Made by a program: the position numbers and the translations under genes. From JADKAV01 sp963704075 (GTDB lineage Bacteria; Actinomycetota; Actinomycetes; S36-B12; UBA10799): a stretch of 64,000 nucleotides of DNA. The stretch's first letter is position 1. Every line of letters begins with the position of its first letter. The stretch lies in NCBI GenBank assembly GCA_963704075.1, contig CAVPGV010000015.1, forward strand, positions 51,390-115,389. Direction: 5' to 3'. Shown here one piece after another: positions 1 to 10,941 of the stretch. The notes beneath the pieces were generated by a model. It had not been told where the DNA came from. It searched no databases and saw only the letters and a list, made by a program, of their open reading frames with translations.

Positions 1-1413
<1,413 letters not shown>

Positions 1414-1428
1414 TCCAGATCCTCACAG

Positions 1429-1469
1429 CACGAAGGGGCCGGTCCGCGATGCGGGTCGGCCCCTTCGTC
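1429..1469 (+). terminator. Hairpin terminator after groEL
   Basis: A perfect 11-bp stem (1431-1441 with 1457-1467) closes a 15-base loop starting 17 bases after the groEL stop. There is no T-tract, as is common for actinobacterial terminators. It lies between convergent groEL and wecB and could serve both strands. Confidence 0.75.
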
Positions 1470-1503
1470 GTGTGACACGCACAAGCCGTTGACTGACTCA
1501 CGA

Positions 1504-1547
1504 CTTCTGGTGAAGATCCGACCAGTGACTCGTTCTGTCACCAGAAG
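1504..1547. repeat. Inverted repeat, copy A of a dispersed GGTGAAGATCCGACCA motif
   Basis: A perfect 10-bp stem (1504-1513 with 1538-1547) surrounds a 24-base loop. The left arm carries the 16-base string GGTGAAGATCCGACCA (1509-1524), which recurs exactly on the minus strand at 14565-14580 and in diverged form at 25141-25190. It sits in the groEL-wecB convergent gap, so it may also act as a terminator. Confidence 0.6.
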
Positions 1548-1593
1548 CCGCCGGCCGCGTGCTGCGCAGGCGACCGAGCCCCCAGCACTCCCC

Positions 1594-3003
1594 TTACCTC
1601 CGCATCGCCGCGAGGCGGGCGCTGCCCTGCACCGGCGCACCGGCCGTCGGCCCCAGTTCGGGATGCGCCCGGGCGATCTTGGTCGATGTGATCGCGATCT
1701 CCTCCGGGTCGAACCCGGACGCTTCCAGGACCTTCACCCGGCTGAAGGCCGCCCCATACCTGCGCGGTGCGGACGTGTTGAACACCAGGTGTTCCAGCGC
1801 ACTGCGCACCCTCGTGGCCGCATGACCGTCACCGAACGGGTTGATGTTCGCTGTCATGGCCAACCGCGCCCTGTCGTCGTCGAGCAGCGACAACGTGGTG
1901 TCGCGGATGAGGTCGGTGTTACTGCCCACCAGGATCAGAGCGCCGCTGTCCACCCCTTCGGGGCGCTCGGATTCGGTGCGCGCGACAAGGACGGGGGTGC
2001 CGACGCTCGGTGCTTCTTCCTGGACGCCGCCGGAGTCACTGATCGCAAGCGTCGCGCGCTCGAGCAGGCGCGCGAACGGGATGTAGTCGATCGGCTCGGT
2101 GAGCAGGACGTTGGACATGTCATCGAGTACCCCGTAGACGACCTCGCGGACCTTGGGGTTGGGGTGCACGGGCCACACGACGAGCAGATCCGGGCGGACC
2201 TGGGCGATCTGTTTGACAGCCTCGGCGATGCGCCGGATCGGCTCCCCGAGGTTCTCACGTCGATGTGCGGTCACCACCACGACCGGGATCGTGGGATCGT
2301 CGAGAGCCTGCAGGCGGGGATCAGGCCAATCGGCGTGCAGTCCGGCCGCCCAGTGGAACGCGTCGATTCCGGTGTTGCCGGTGACGAAGACACGTTCGGC
2401 GTCCACCCCCTCCCGGATCAGATTCGCCTGGTTGGCCGGAGTCGGGGCGAGATGGAACGCTGCCATCCGTGAGATCAGTTGCCGGTTGAGTTCCTCCGGG
2501 AACGGCGACAGGATGTCGCGCGTGCGCAGACCGGCTTCGACGTGGATCACGGGCAGTTTGCACCCGATGGATGCCAACGCTGCGGACATGGCCGACGTCG
2601 TGTCCCCGTGCACCAGCGTCAACGCCGGGTACTGACTGCCCGGGTGCTCAGCGGCACCGAAGAGCCGCGGTCGGTTGCGCCGTTCCGCGCCGCCTCGCAG
2701 ATCGGTGAGCAATTGATCGAACGCATCCACACAGTCGCGCACCAGACCGTTGATCGTGTTGTTCGCGCGACCGATCCGCAGGTCTACGTCGGGGGTGATG
2801 CCTGCCGCCTCGAGGATGGGCAGGACCATGTCCGCGTGTTGTCCGGTGTTCACCACGAAGGGCTGCAACAGACTCGACTGCTGCAGCGCCTGCACGACCG
2901 GCAGCATCTTGATCGTCTCGGGCCTGGTCCCCATGACGACCAGGCATCGAACCCGGTCCGGCGTTGATTCCGGGCGCGGGAGGGGCAGCGTCGGGATGGC
3001 CAT
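1594..3003 (-). CDS. wecB: UDP-N-acetylglucosamine 2-epimerase (non-hydrolysing)
   Basis: Interconverts UDP-GlcNAc and UDP-ManNAc in the cytosol, supplying ManNAc for cell-surface polysaccharide. Diagnostic motifs are GTRPETIK (25-32), HGDTTS (132-137), HVEAGLRT (154-161) and PFPEELNR (167-174), then a GNTGID segment in the second Rossmann domain. At 469 residues it is longer than the usual 360-390; a Gly/Arg-rich insert lies around 103-125 and there is a C-terminal extension. ATG at 3003 is chosen because the conserved fold starts about 18 residues later, and the open frame upstream has no family character. No convincing Shine-Dalgarno is seen. It is divergent from the exopolysaccharide locus at 3083, which may use its product; that link is inference. 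Confidence 0.92.
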   Translation of the reverse strand: MAIPTLPLPRPESTPDRVRCLVVMGTRPETIKMLPVVQALQQSSLLQPFVVNTGQHADMVLPILEAAGITPDVDLRIGRANNTINGLVRDCVDAFDQLLTDLRGGAERRNRPRLFGAAEHPGSQYPALTLVHGDTTSAMSAALASIGCKLPVIHVEAGLRTRDILSPFPEELNRQLISRMAAFHLAPTPANQANLIREGVDAERVFVTGNTGIDAFHWAAGLHADWPDPRLQALDDPTIPVVVVTAHRRENLGEPIRRIAEAVKQIAQVRPDLLVVWPVHPNPKVREVVYGVLDDMSNVLLTEPIDYIPFARLLERATLAISDSGGVQEEAPSVGTPVLVARTESERPEGVDSGALILVGSNTDLIRDTTLSLLDDDRARLAMTANINPFGDGHAATRVRSALEHLVFNTSAPRRYGAAFSRVKVLEASGFDPEEIAITSTKIARAHPELGPTAGAPVQGSARLAAMRR

Positions 3004-3082
3004 GTACCCGGTATCGGTAGAAAGACAGCGCGCATGAAGGCGAGATCTGAAGAAATCCCGTCGGCGTGCCGATATCCACGAC

Positions 3083-3731
3083 GTGGTCACCGTCGCACTC
3101 CGAGCATTGGTGCTGGCTATCGGCACCTCGCTGCTGGCCATGCTCGGTGGGACGCATTCCGCAGCCGCCCGCGAGTTCTCCGTCCTCACCGACGGCGACA
3201 CGTTCGGCTCCTGGCAGGTCGTCTTCGCCGGCTACGGAGCGGTGAACGCCACGAACCGACGGCTGAACCTACGTCCGGCGGTCGCGGAGGCTGCTGAATC
3301 CACCCATGCCGCCCTCGTCGTCTCAGCCGACAAAGTGTCCAGGATCAGTTCGCGGTTGCGCCTGAACGAACAACTACGGACCGCGTCACCGGCCAATCCT
3401 TGGGAGACAGGGTGGCTCATCGCCGGCTACACGGACCCGGAGCACTTCTACTACGTGGCCTGCAAGACCAACGGCTGGGAACTCGGCAAGCGGGACCCGG
3501 AATACCCGGGTGGCCAGAGGTTCCTCGCGACCGGCGACGACCCGTGCGCCCGCCCGGCACAGGCAACGCGGGTCCAGCTCGTGCACAAGGGCCCCCGGCT
3601 GATCGTCAAGATCAACAAAGAGGTGGTGGTGACGTTCAACGACGACGAACGGCCTACCGCAGCGGACGCGCCGGACTGTACACCGAGGACGCCGACGTGA
3701 CCTTCGACCGCATCGCGATGACCGTGTCTAA
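3083..3731 (+). CDS. Secreted beta-sandwich protein (LamG/DUF1080-like), frameshifted
   Basis: A GTG-started protein with a signal peptide (hydrophobic core about residues 5-20, likely cleaved after HSAAA) followed by one domain of about 185 residues. That domain, with alternating strands, Trp/Tyr-rich segments (GSWQVVF, HFYYVACK, GLYTEDADV) and a C-terminal VTFDRIAMTV strand, resembles concanavalin/laminin-G or DUF1080 sugar-binding folds; the assignment is by pattern only. A base is missing near 3656: the frame must shift there to give ERPYRSGRAGLYTED. The stop is uncertain; the TAA at 3729-3731 fits if another base was lost. It is the first gene of the exopolysaccharide cluster, so a role in binding the exported glycan is plausible. 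Confidence 0.5.
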
Positions 3732-3749
3732 CGTCCACCAGCAGAAGAC

Positions 3750-5539
3750 ATGGCGAAGGATCGCTGTGCTCGCCGCTTGTTGCTCCTGGCTGTCACATCA
3801 CCGGGCGCAGCCACCTCGTCGTCCGCGGCGCGCTTCCCGTACGACCTGTCGATCAAGGGCGCCTACGGCACCGCGGACGTTCTGGTGCGCCATCCCCGAG
3901 GGCACACGACCAGTCCGCTTCACCGGCCGTATCGAATCCAGCTACACGACCGCGGGAGGATCTGTTGGTGATCGTCGACGGCCGGGTCGCGGCGTCGGTA
4001 CCTGCGCAGCGGGGCGGCCGCTTCCAGATTCCGCTCGACGCCGCCGATGTGGACGACGGCACACTGGCGGTGGGCTTGCGGGCCGACCTCGACCCGGACC
4101 GAAACTGCTTCCGGGATGACCTCGCGGTGGCCACCGTTGTCGAACCCCGGGTGGAACTGGACCGATCACCGACGCCACCGACCACCATCGCCGGGTTCCT
4201 CGACGCAGGTGTCACCTCGTTCCTGGTAGCGGTGCCGGCGGCGCCCACGCCGACCGAGCAGACCGCGGGTCTCGATGCGGTGCTCGCTCTGCGACACATC
4301 TCGGAACCGAGTACTGCCATCGATCTGCAGGTCACGGATTCCCCTGCGCCGACCACCCCGAAACGCCGGACCGTCGTGGTCAGCGAGGACTCCCGCCTCC
4401 GAGGACAACAGCCTGACCGTGACCGACGGCCGACTGGTCATCAGTGGCGGCGGCGGAACCCTGCCTGACGCGGCGGTCTCGCTCGCCGACCCGAACACCT
4501 CCCTGCTGGAAGTCGCGCAGGTCTCCGAGCTTCCGGGCGAGCTGGATCATCAACCGATACCGGCAGCGGGCAGCCTGACGGAACTGGGCATCGACTCCTT
4601 GAGCGTGCGCGGGATCGGCCGGGTCTCACAGGTCGTCACGGTTCCGCAAGCCGCGTTCGGGGCTCCTGTGTCGCAGTTCATCGTCAAGCTCCTCGGCGCG
4701 GCGACCCCGGTGCTGCCCGGCCAACAGGGCCGCGTGAACGTCCGCTGGAACGAGGAGTTGATCGCGTCGCGGGCACTGACCCAGGACTCCCGACTGGCCA
4801 TGAGCTTCACGGTGCCCGCGCAGAGCCTGCGTTCGGTCAACTACCTCGACCTCGAACTCGAGTACCTGCCGGCCGGCGGCGAATGCAGCAACCCGCCCCT
4901 TCCCGGGGAAGTCACCATCGATGTGCAGGCAAGCACCCTGACTCCCACCTTCGGCACCTCTGCAGGCCCCGGATTCCAGCGCTTTCCGCAGGTGTTCGAG
5001 TCGGTGATCCCGGTCGCAACCGGCGGGCGCTCGCTGAGTCCCTACCGGATCTCGCAGCTGTCCTCGACGCCGCCGTGATGGCCAGCCCCCTGCAGTACCG
5101 GACCGAACTGGTGGATGCGGGATCCTTGACCGGGCGCGGTGCCGTGGGCGCCGGACTGAGTCCGCTACAGGCAGGGGAACTCGCTGCGCCGGTGCCCGCC
5201 CAGCAGGACGACCCGGGTTTCCCGGCAGGCGCCACCACCTCGTACGCGGCGTTGCAGGCGTTCCAGAGCGCCGGATCAAACCTGATCGTGCTCTCCGGTG
5301 ACAGCGAATCCACGACCCACGAGCTTGCGCGCTGGCCCGAGGTGCAGCCGGGCGGCTGGTCCTCGCTCGGTGGTGAGGCCTACGTCCTCGCCGACGGGCA
5401 GAGCCAGCCACAAGCCTTCGTCACCGCCAGCACCGAGCCCGACAAACAAACGCCTCAGATCATCGCCGCCGTGGTCGTCACCGCGATCCTGCTGCTGGCG
5501 CTGGTGGTATGGCTGCGGCGGCGACCGGCCGAAGGGTGA
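3750..5539 (+). CDS. BcsB-like cellulose synthase accessory membrane protein, multiply frameshifted
   Basis: After correcting four single-base errors (extra base near 3891, 3955 and 4393; missing base near 5026) this is one protein of about 595 residues: N-terminal signal region, a long extracytoplasmic beta-rich body, and one C-terminal transmembrane helix followed by RRRP. The central segment (around 4620-4980), with the pattern of a ligand-loop strand, N-E-L with short polar turns, then a Cys-containing LELEYLPAGGEC stretch, matches the carbohydrate-binding and flavodoxin-like repeats of BcsB, which guides nascent glucan across the envelope next to the synthase. The net indel sum agrees with the gene length (1790 = 3x596 + 2). 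The synthase gene starts 3 bases after its stop. Function is inferred from this pairing. Confidence 0.6.
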
Positions 5540-5542
5540 CCC

Positions 5543-6839
5543 ATGGGCGCTTGGGACTGGGTTGTCTTCGTCATCTACTACGTGTCGTTCGTGGCGATCG
5601 TCATCGGCTACGCCTGGACGGTGGTGCTGTTCGTCACCGGCGGACGCTACCTGCGAGTACTGCACGAGCGCCCGGCAGGTAGCGAGGCCGACTACCTGTG
5701 GGTGTTCATGGTGCCCGCCCTCAACGAAGGGGTCACGATCGCCGACAGCGTGGAACGCCTACGCAGGGTGCATGCCACCCGCAAGATCATCCTGGTGATC
5801 AATGACGGCTCCGACGACGACACCGGCGACGTCCTGGCGTCGATCGCCGGAGCCGACCTGGAGGTCCTCACCCGCGTCGCCCCCAATGCCCGGGTCGGGA
5901 AAGCGGCGGCGCTCAATGCGGCCTTCGAACACGTGGAACAGACGATCCTGGCCAAACCCGCGTACCGCGACGTCGATCCAAGCCGGGTCATCTTCGGCAT
6001 CGTGGATGCTGACGGACGCCTCGCCCCCGAGGCCCCCGCGACCGTCGCCCGGCATTTCGATGACCCCGAGGTCGGCGGCGTGCAGGTGCATGTGCACATC
6101 TACAACCAGACCAGTTGGCTCACACGGATGCAGGGCTTGGAGTTCCGCATCTTTCGGGGGGCTCTATCAGGTGGGGCGCTCGTGGTGGGGCACCGCGTTC
6201 CTCGGCGGCAACGGCCAGTTCAACCGCATGACGGCGCTGCGAAGTGTTGCCGGCCACGAAGGGCCCTGGTCCCACTACCTGACAGAGGATCAGGAACTGG
6301 GGTTGCGGTGCCTGGCCCATGGGTGGCGCGGCGAACATGAGCCCGACACCCAGGTCGCACAGCAAGGGCTCAACGATCTCAAGCGGCTGTATCGGCAAAG
6401 GGGCCGCTGGTTCCAGGGCAACCTGCAGGTGTTGAAGGACTTCGGCCGGCTCAATGCGCCGCGACTGCACGGGATCCGGCGCTTGGACGTGGCGATCTCC
6501 CTCGGGCTGCCGATCCTGCAGATCGTCGTGGGCCTGGCGCTGGTCCTGGCGATCGCGCTTGCGGTCTTCTTCAACGTCGCCTACCTGCCCTGGGGATCGC
6601 CGCTGCTGGTGGTGTTCTTCGTGCAGTTGTCGGTGGGACCCACCTTCCTGGGCGTCATGGTGGTGGGACGCGGACAGGGTCTCTCGGGCCTGGGCACGAC
6701 ACTGGCGACTGCCCTTCCCTACCTGCTGTACACGTGGCTGATGTGGCCGGTGGTGGGCATCGGGATCTGGAAACAACTGCGCGGCAGCACCACCTGGGCC
6801 AAGACGGAACGTGAGGTGGTCGCGCCTGCGGCGACCTGA
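5543..6839 (+). CDS. Processive GT2 polysaccharide synthase (cellulose/hyaluronan-synthase type), frameshifted
   Basis: Membrane glycosyltransferase that would polymerise a beta-linked glycan from nucleotide sugar and extrude it. The order is: an N-terminal membrane helix (about 7-31), GT-A domain with NDGSDDD (87-93), DADG (155-158), TEDQE (about 247) and QRGRW (about 284), then four or so C-terminal helices. These are the D, DxD, TED and QxxRW motifs of processive family 2 synthases. One extra T at 6152-6154 breaks the frame at about codon 203; removal gives EFRIFGGLYQ and a 432-codon gene. No PilZ domain is present, so c-di-GMP control of the BcsA type is not evident. A GAAGGG ribosome site precedes ATG 5543. 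Confidence 0.82.
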
Positions 6840-6892
6840 GCCCGCTCCTGCATCGAGCCTCGGCGCTGCGGCCTCTGGCAGAATCCGCAAGC

Positions 6893-8227
6893 ATGACCCC
6901 CATGCCTTCCTTCCCGGACGACTTCCTCTGGGGCACAGCCACTTCGGCCTATCAGATCGAGGGATCCCCCACCGCTGACGGCAAGGGCGTGTCCATCTGG
7001 GACACGTTCGCGCACACCCCGGGAAAGATCCTCACCGGCGAGACCGGGGACGTCGCCTGCGACCACTACCGCAGGTGGGAGCAGGACCTCGACCTTCTCG
7101 CCGAGATCGGCTGCACCGGCTACCGCTTCTCGATCTCCTGGCCACGGATCCTGCCCAGCGGCACCGGCCGGCTCGAGAACCGGGGGCTGGACTTCTACGA
7201 CCGGTTGGTCGACGGGCTCGTGACCCGCGGCATCAAGGCCTTTCCCACCCTGTATCACTGGGATCTCCCGCAGGCCTTGCAGGACAGCGGCGGCTGGTAC
7301 GACCGCGAAACCGCGACGGCTTTCGCGGACTACGCCCGGATCGTGGCCGAACGCATCGGCGACCGGGCCAGCGCGTTCATCACCTTGAACGAGCCGTCGG
7401 TGCACACGTTCTTCGGCCATGTCGCCGGTGTACATGCGCCGGGACAGTACGACCTGGCGCGGGTGTACTCGGTGATCCACCATCAACTGCTGGCCCACGG
7501 CTTGGGCGTCGCCGCGATCCGCTCGGCGTCATCGGCGCCGGTCGGCCTGACGAACAACCACTCCCCGATCATCGCGCAGGACCCGTCGTCGCAGGCAGAC
7601 ATCCTGGCCGCCGAACGCATGGACCTGCTCTACAACCGCCAGTACCTGGATCCGGTCCTGTTGGGCCGCAGTCCGGGAGACCCGGTCGAGCTGTACGGAC
7701 CGTTGGCCGCCGACGTGATCCGGGACGGCGACCTGGAGATCATCGGCGCACCGATGGGCTTCTTGGGGGTGAACTACTACAGCCCGCAGTGGGTGAAGGC
7801 TCCCGGGCCTGACAACCCATTGGGCTTCGAACTCGTCGACGCTCCCACCGAATTCCCGCGCACGGCGTTCGACTGGCCGGTGGTCCCCGACGCACTGACC
7901 GACCTGCTGCTGCGGCTGCGCTCGGACTACGCGACGCGGCTACCACCGCTGTACATCACTGAGAACGGAACCTCGTGGCCCGAGCCCGTCCATGATCAGT
8001 TCCGGATCGACTACCTGGATTCCCACCTGCGGGCGGTGGCGGCTGCCATGGCCGAAGGGGTGGACATCCGGGGGTACTTCTGCTGGACACTGCTGGACAA
8101 CTTCGAGTGGGCCGAGGGCACCAAGCAGAGGTTCGGCCTGGTCAACGTCGACTTCCAGACCCAACAGCGGACAGTCAGGGATTCCGGGCGCTGGTTCGCC
8201 CGCATGAGTGCCGGCGGGCTGTCCTGA
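6893..8227 (+). CDS. Glycoside hydrolase family 1 beta-glucosidase
   Basis: Retaining beta-glycosidase cutting beta-linked glucosides or short cello-oligosaccharides. The 444 residues form a single (beta/alpha)8 barrel with the N-terminal FLWGTATSAYQIEG signature, acid/base Glu167 in TLNEP and nucleophile Glu357 in ITENG; the C-terminal WTLLDNFEWAEG aglycone-site motif is intact. There is no signal peptide, so it should be cytosolic. It lies 53 bases behind the GT2 synthase on the same strand, which suggests recycling of oligosaccharides linked to the locus, though GH1 enzymes also occur alone. Two strong hairpins follow the stop. Confidence 0.93.
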   Translation: MTPMPSFPDDFLWGTATSAYQIEGSPTADGKGVSIWDTFAHTPGKILTGETGDVACDHYRRWEQDLDLLAEIGCTGYRFSISWPRILPSGTGRLENRGLDFYDRLVDGLVTRGIKAFPTLYHWDLPQALQDSGGWYDRETATAFADYARIVAERIGDRASAFITLNEPSVHTFFGHVAGVHAPGQYDLARVYSVIHHQLLAHGLGVAAIRSASSAPVGLTNNHSPIIAQDPSSQADILAAERMDLLYNRQYLDPVLLGRSPGDPVELYGPLAADVIRDGDLEIIGAPMGFLGVNYYSPQWVKAPGPDNPLGFELVDAPTEFPRTAFDWPVVPDALTDLLLRLRSDYATRLPPLYITENGTSWPEPVHDQFRIDYLDSHLRAVAAAMAEGVDIRGYFCWTLLDNFEWAEGTKQRFGLVNVDFQTQQRTVRDSGRWFARMSAGGLS

Positions 8228-8265
8228 ACTCGGCCGCCGTCTCTTCCGGCACAACCCCGGGCGCC

Positions 8266-8305
8266 AGTGAACCCCGGCCCTTTGGGGGAGGAGCCGGGGT
8301 TCACT
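8266..8305. terminator. Perfect 13-bp hairpin after GH1 gene
   Basis: A 13-bp perfect stem (8266-8278 with 8293-8305) with a 14-base loop begins 38 bases after the GH1 stop. Convergent genes lie on both sides, so it probably terminates transcription from both directions. Confidence 0.75.
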
Positions 8306-8312
8306 TCGGCTG

Positions 8313-8338
8313 ACTTCCCGTGGGAGGCGACGGGAAGT
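8313..8338. terminator. Second hairpin of tandem bidirectional terminator
   Basis: A 9-bp perfect stem (8313-8321 with 8330-8338) and 8-base loop lie 7 bases after the first hairpin and 9 bases before the stop of the minus-strand gene. Two stems in a row suggest a reinforced barrier between convergent genes. Confidence 0.65.
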
Positions 8339-8346
8339 GCGGGGTT

Positions 8347-8670
8347 CTATAGCAGGCGGAAGATCAACGATCTCGCCCGCAGGGACAATTGGGCCGCTTC
8401 CACGCCGTTGGAACCGTGCATGTCATCGAGGACCTCACGGAGATCCTGCAGGTCGGCCGGCGGCTGCGGGAACCGGGGCGCCACGTAGGGGATGAACTCG
8501 GCGCTGAGCCAGGTGATCAGGCGATGGCACTCGGGGACTCCGGTGTAGCCGTCTTCGACGGCCGCGACGACGTCGAGGACCAATCGGTCGGCTGTGTCAT
8601 TGAACTCGTTCTGGACAGGTGAGCCGCCTGTGCGCTGGCGCTGGATCTGAACGATCTCGTTGACTACCAT
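8347..8670 (-). CDS. Small hypothetical protein, 107 residues
   Basis: No family recognised. The protein is soluble and mostly helical by composition, with acidic and hydrophobic residues spaced as in a small helical bundle and a Pro-rich turn (YVAPRFPQPPADL) in the middle; no Cys pair, signal peptide or membrane segment is seen. ATG at 8670 is supported by an AGAGGTG ribosome site six bases upstream, which makes the gene likely real. It is convergent with the GH1 gene across the tandem hairpins. Its own upstream side is a long gap with an A/T-richer patch near 8690-8770 that could hold its promoter. Confidence 0.6.
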   Translation of the reverse strand: MVVNEIVQIQRQRTGGSPVQNEFNDTADRLVLDVVAAVEDGYTGVPECHRLITWLSAEFIPYVAPRFPQPPADLQDLREVLDDMHGSNGVEAAQLSLRARSLIFRLL

Positions 8671-9306
8671 GTGACACCTCTTTCCCCTACTTCGTGATCA
8701 AATCGTTATCCTTCCGACACCATTCTGTGCACAGGGTTCGGCAGATGTCTACCCCGATTTTCCGGAGATGTCCGCTATGCGAGCACCCTTGGTGGATAAC
8801 AGGCCGCGGGAGGCCGTGAGAGTTGCGGGTGGGATCAGCCATCCATGGCCTCGCGTTCACTGGGGTCCGAGTCAGCATGGCCCGCGTTGGGGAAACCCAC
8901 GCGTGGAGTCACTCACTGCATGCACGTTCACTAGTCCGAGAATGTCCTCGATCACTTGCTCGCTGCCGCCATGGGGACGTGAGGTGAGAGGTCGCGAACG
9001 CCGTTAGCGGTCGTAAACGAGGTTAGCTTTCCCACACGTGAATCACTGACCTCGTTCACGTTGTCTAGGGAAGCGCTGGTTTCGGCCCGGGGCGGGAACC
9101 GCGATTTGTGAAATAGCCTGGTAGTTGCGAAATAGCCCGCAAACTACGGGTCATTCGGCAACTAACGGGCTATTTCGCGAGTCGATGCCGACTGGGTCCG
9201 CTGCAGGTGCACTGTTTCGACCACCACAGGGACGTCCAAAGCGGGATTGATCAGCGTTTGTCTAACCTCGCGTCACTACGCAGGGAGCAAGGTGCAGCGT
9301 CACCGC
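8671..9306. other. 636-base intergenic region with palindromes
   Basis: No convincing gene. It contains an 8-bp inverted repeat (9016-9023 with 9049-9056, AACGAGGT) and, at 9120-9179, a compound palindrome that belongs to a dispersed repeat (listed separately). The minus-strand gene at 8670 starts from this gap and the minus-strand helicase gene ends into it. Confidence 0.6.
9120..9179. repeat. Dispersed palindromic element, copy 1
   Basis: Fifty bases from 9120 align without gaps to 52947-52996 with about three quarters identity. In this copy a perfect 13-bp stem (9127-9139 with 9166-9178) competes with an inner imperfect GTTGC..CCCG stem (9125-9140 with 9147-9162 region). A partial direct repeat GAAATAGCC precedes it near 9109-9119. 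Confidence 0.65.
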
Positions 9307-10941
9307 TCACAGATCGTCGGCGTCCAGGATCCGGTAGGCGTAACCCTGCTCGGCCAGGAACCGCTGCCGGTGGGCGGCGAAATCCGCGTCCACGGTGTCG
9401 CGGGTGACGACCGTGTAGAAATGCGCGGTCCCCCCATCCGCTTTCGGCCGCAGGACCCTACCGAGCCGCTGAGCCTCTTCCTGGCGCGATCCGAACGTGC
9501 CCGACACCTGGATCGCCACCCGGGCCTGCGGAAGGTCGATGGAGAAGTTGGCGACCTTACTGACCACCAGCACCGGGATCTCGCCGGCCCGGAAGGCGTC
9601 GTACAGTTCCTGGCGCATACTCACCCGCGTCTTGCCGGTGATCAGGGGCGCGTCGAGCTCCTCGGCCAGGGCCTCGAGCTGATCGAGGTATTGGCCGATG
9701 ATCAGAATCTGATCCTCGGCGTGGGAGGCGATCAAAGCCCGCACGACCGCGGTCTTCACGTCGGCAGCGGCTGCCAGCCGGTACCTGTCCTCCGGCTCGG
9801 CCACGGCATAGGTCATGCGGTCGGACTCCGGCAGGCTGACCCGGACCTCACAACAGTCGGCCGGAGCGATATAGCCCTGCGCCTCGATGTCACGCCACGG
9901 CGCGTCAAAACGCTTGGGACCTATCAGGGAGAACACATCGGACTCACGGCCATCCTCGCGCACCAGCGTGGCCGTGAGGCCGATCCGGCGCCGGCTCTGG
10001 ATGTCGGCGGTGAAACGGAACACCGGCGCCGGCAGCAGGTGGACCTCGTCGTAGATGATCAAGCCCCAGTTCCGCGCGTCGAAGACCTCAAGGTGGGCGT
10101 ACACACCTTTTCGCTTGGACGTCAGGATCTGATAGGTCGCGATGGTCACCGGCCGGATCTCTTTGGACTGCCCGCTGTACTCGCCGATCTCGTCGGCGGT
10201 CAGCGACGTGCGGGCGATCAACTCGTCGCGCCACTGGCGGGCTGCCACGGTGTTGGTCACCAGGATCAAGGTGGTCGATTGCGCCAGCGACATACTCGCC
10301 GCACCGACGATCGTCTTGCCCGCACCACACGGCAGGACCACCACTCCAGAACCGCCGTGGAAGGCGTTCTCCGCGGCCTGTCGTTGGTACTCCCGCAGGG
10401 TCCACCCCTCCTCGCGCAACGAGATCGGGTGCTGCTCGCCGTCGACGTAGCCGGCGAGGTCCTCGGCCGGCCAGCCGATCTTGAGCAATGCCTGCTTGAG
10501 GTGACCACGTTCGCTGGGATGCACCACCACCGTTGACGCGTCGATCTGCGCACCGAGCATGGCGGCGGTCCGCTTGTGTCGTTGCACCTCGGTGAGCACC
10601 GCGCGATCGTGGCTGATCAGCACCAGGCCGTGGGCGGGATGGTTGTGCAACTCGAGGCGACCGTACCGGCTGACAGTCTCGGTGACGTCCAGCAACAATG
10701 CCGGACTGACGGGGAAGCGCGAGTACCGGACCAGGGTGTCCACGATCTGTTCGGCGTCATGACCGGCGGCACGGGCGTTCCACAGGCCCAGGTTCGTCAG
10801 GCGGTATGTGTGCACGTGCTCAGGTGAGCGCTCCAGTTCCGCGAAGACGGCGATCTCGCGCCGGCACGCCTGGGCCTCAGGATGATCGACTTCCAGCAAG
10901 AGGGTGTGATCGCTCTGCACGATCAAGGGACCGTCAGTCAC
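9307..10941 (-). CDS. XPB/Rad25-type DNA repair helicase
   Basis: Superfamily 2 3'-5' DNA helicase of the bacterial XPB family, expected to unwind damaged DNA. Of 544 residues, the N-terminal 180 form the damage-recognition-like region; the helicase core follows with PCGAGKT (204-210), DEVH box (298-301), GLTATL (321-326), and domain 2 with QEEAQRLGRVLRP (motif VI). GTG at 10941 is chosen because it overlaps the upstream gene's stop as GTGA, a classic coupled start; the upstream extension of the frame belongs to the neighbour in another register. The partner protein immediately upstream is the usual actinobacterial companion. Confidence 0.9.
   Translation of the reverse strand: MTDGPLIVQSDHTLLLEVDHPEAQACRREIAVFAELERSPEHVHTYRLTNLGLWNARAAGHDAEQIVDTLVRYSRFPVSPALLLDVTETVSRYGRLELHNHPAHGLVLISHDRAVLTEVQRHKRTAAMLGAQIDASTVVVHPSERGHLKQALLKIGWPAEDLAGYVDGEQHPISLREEGWTLREYQRQAAENAFHGGSGVVVLPCGAGKTIVGAASMSLAQSTTLILVTNTVAARQWRDELIARTSLTADEIGEYSGQSKEIRPVTIATYQILTSKRKGVYAHLEVFDARNWGLIIYDEVHLLPAPVFRFTADIQSRRRIGLTATLVREDGRESDVFSLIGPKRFDAPWRDIEAQGYIAPADCCEVRVSLPESDRMTYAVAEPEDRYRLAAAADVKTAVVRALIASHAEDQILIIGQYLDQLEALAEELDAPLITGKTRVSMRQELYDAFRAGEIPVLVVSKVANFSIDLPQARVAIQVSGTFGSRQEEAQRLGRVLRPKADGGTAHFYTVVTRDTVDADFAAHRQRFLAEQGYAYRILDADDL

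Noticed and set aside
4626..5411. 261-residue minus-strand frame within the BcsB-like gene
   Set aside because: Arg/Gly/Ala-rich antisense shadow; plus strand reads a coherent protein after repair.
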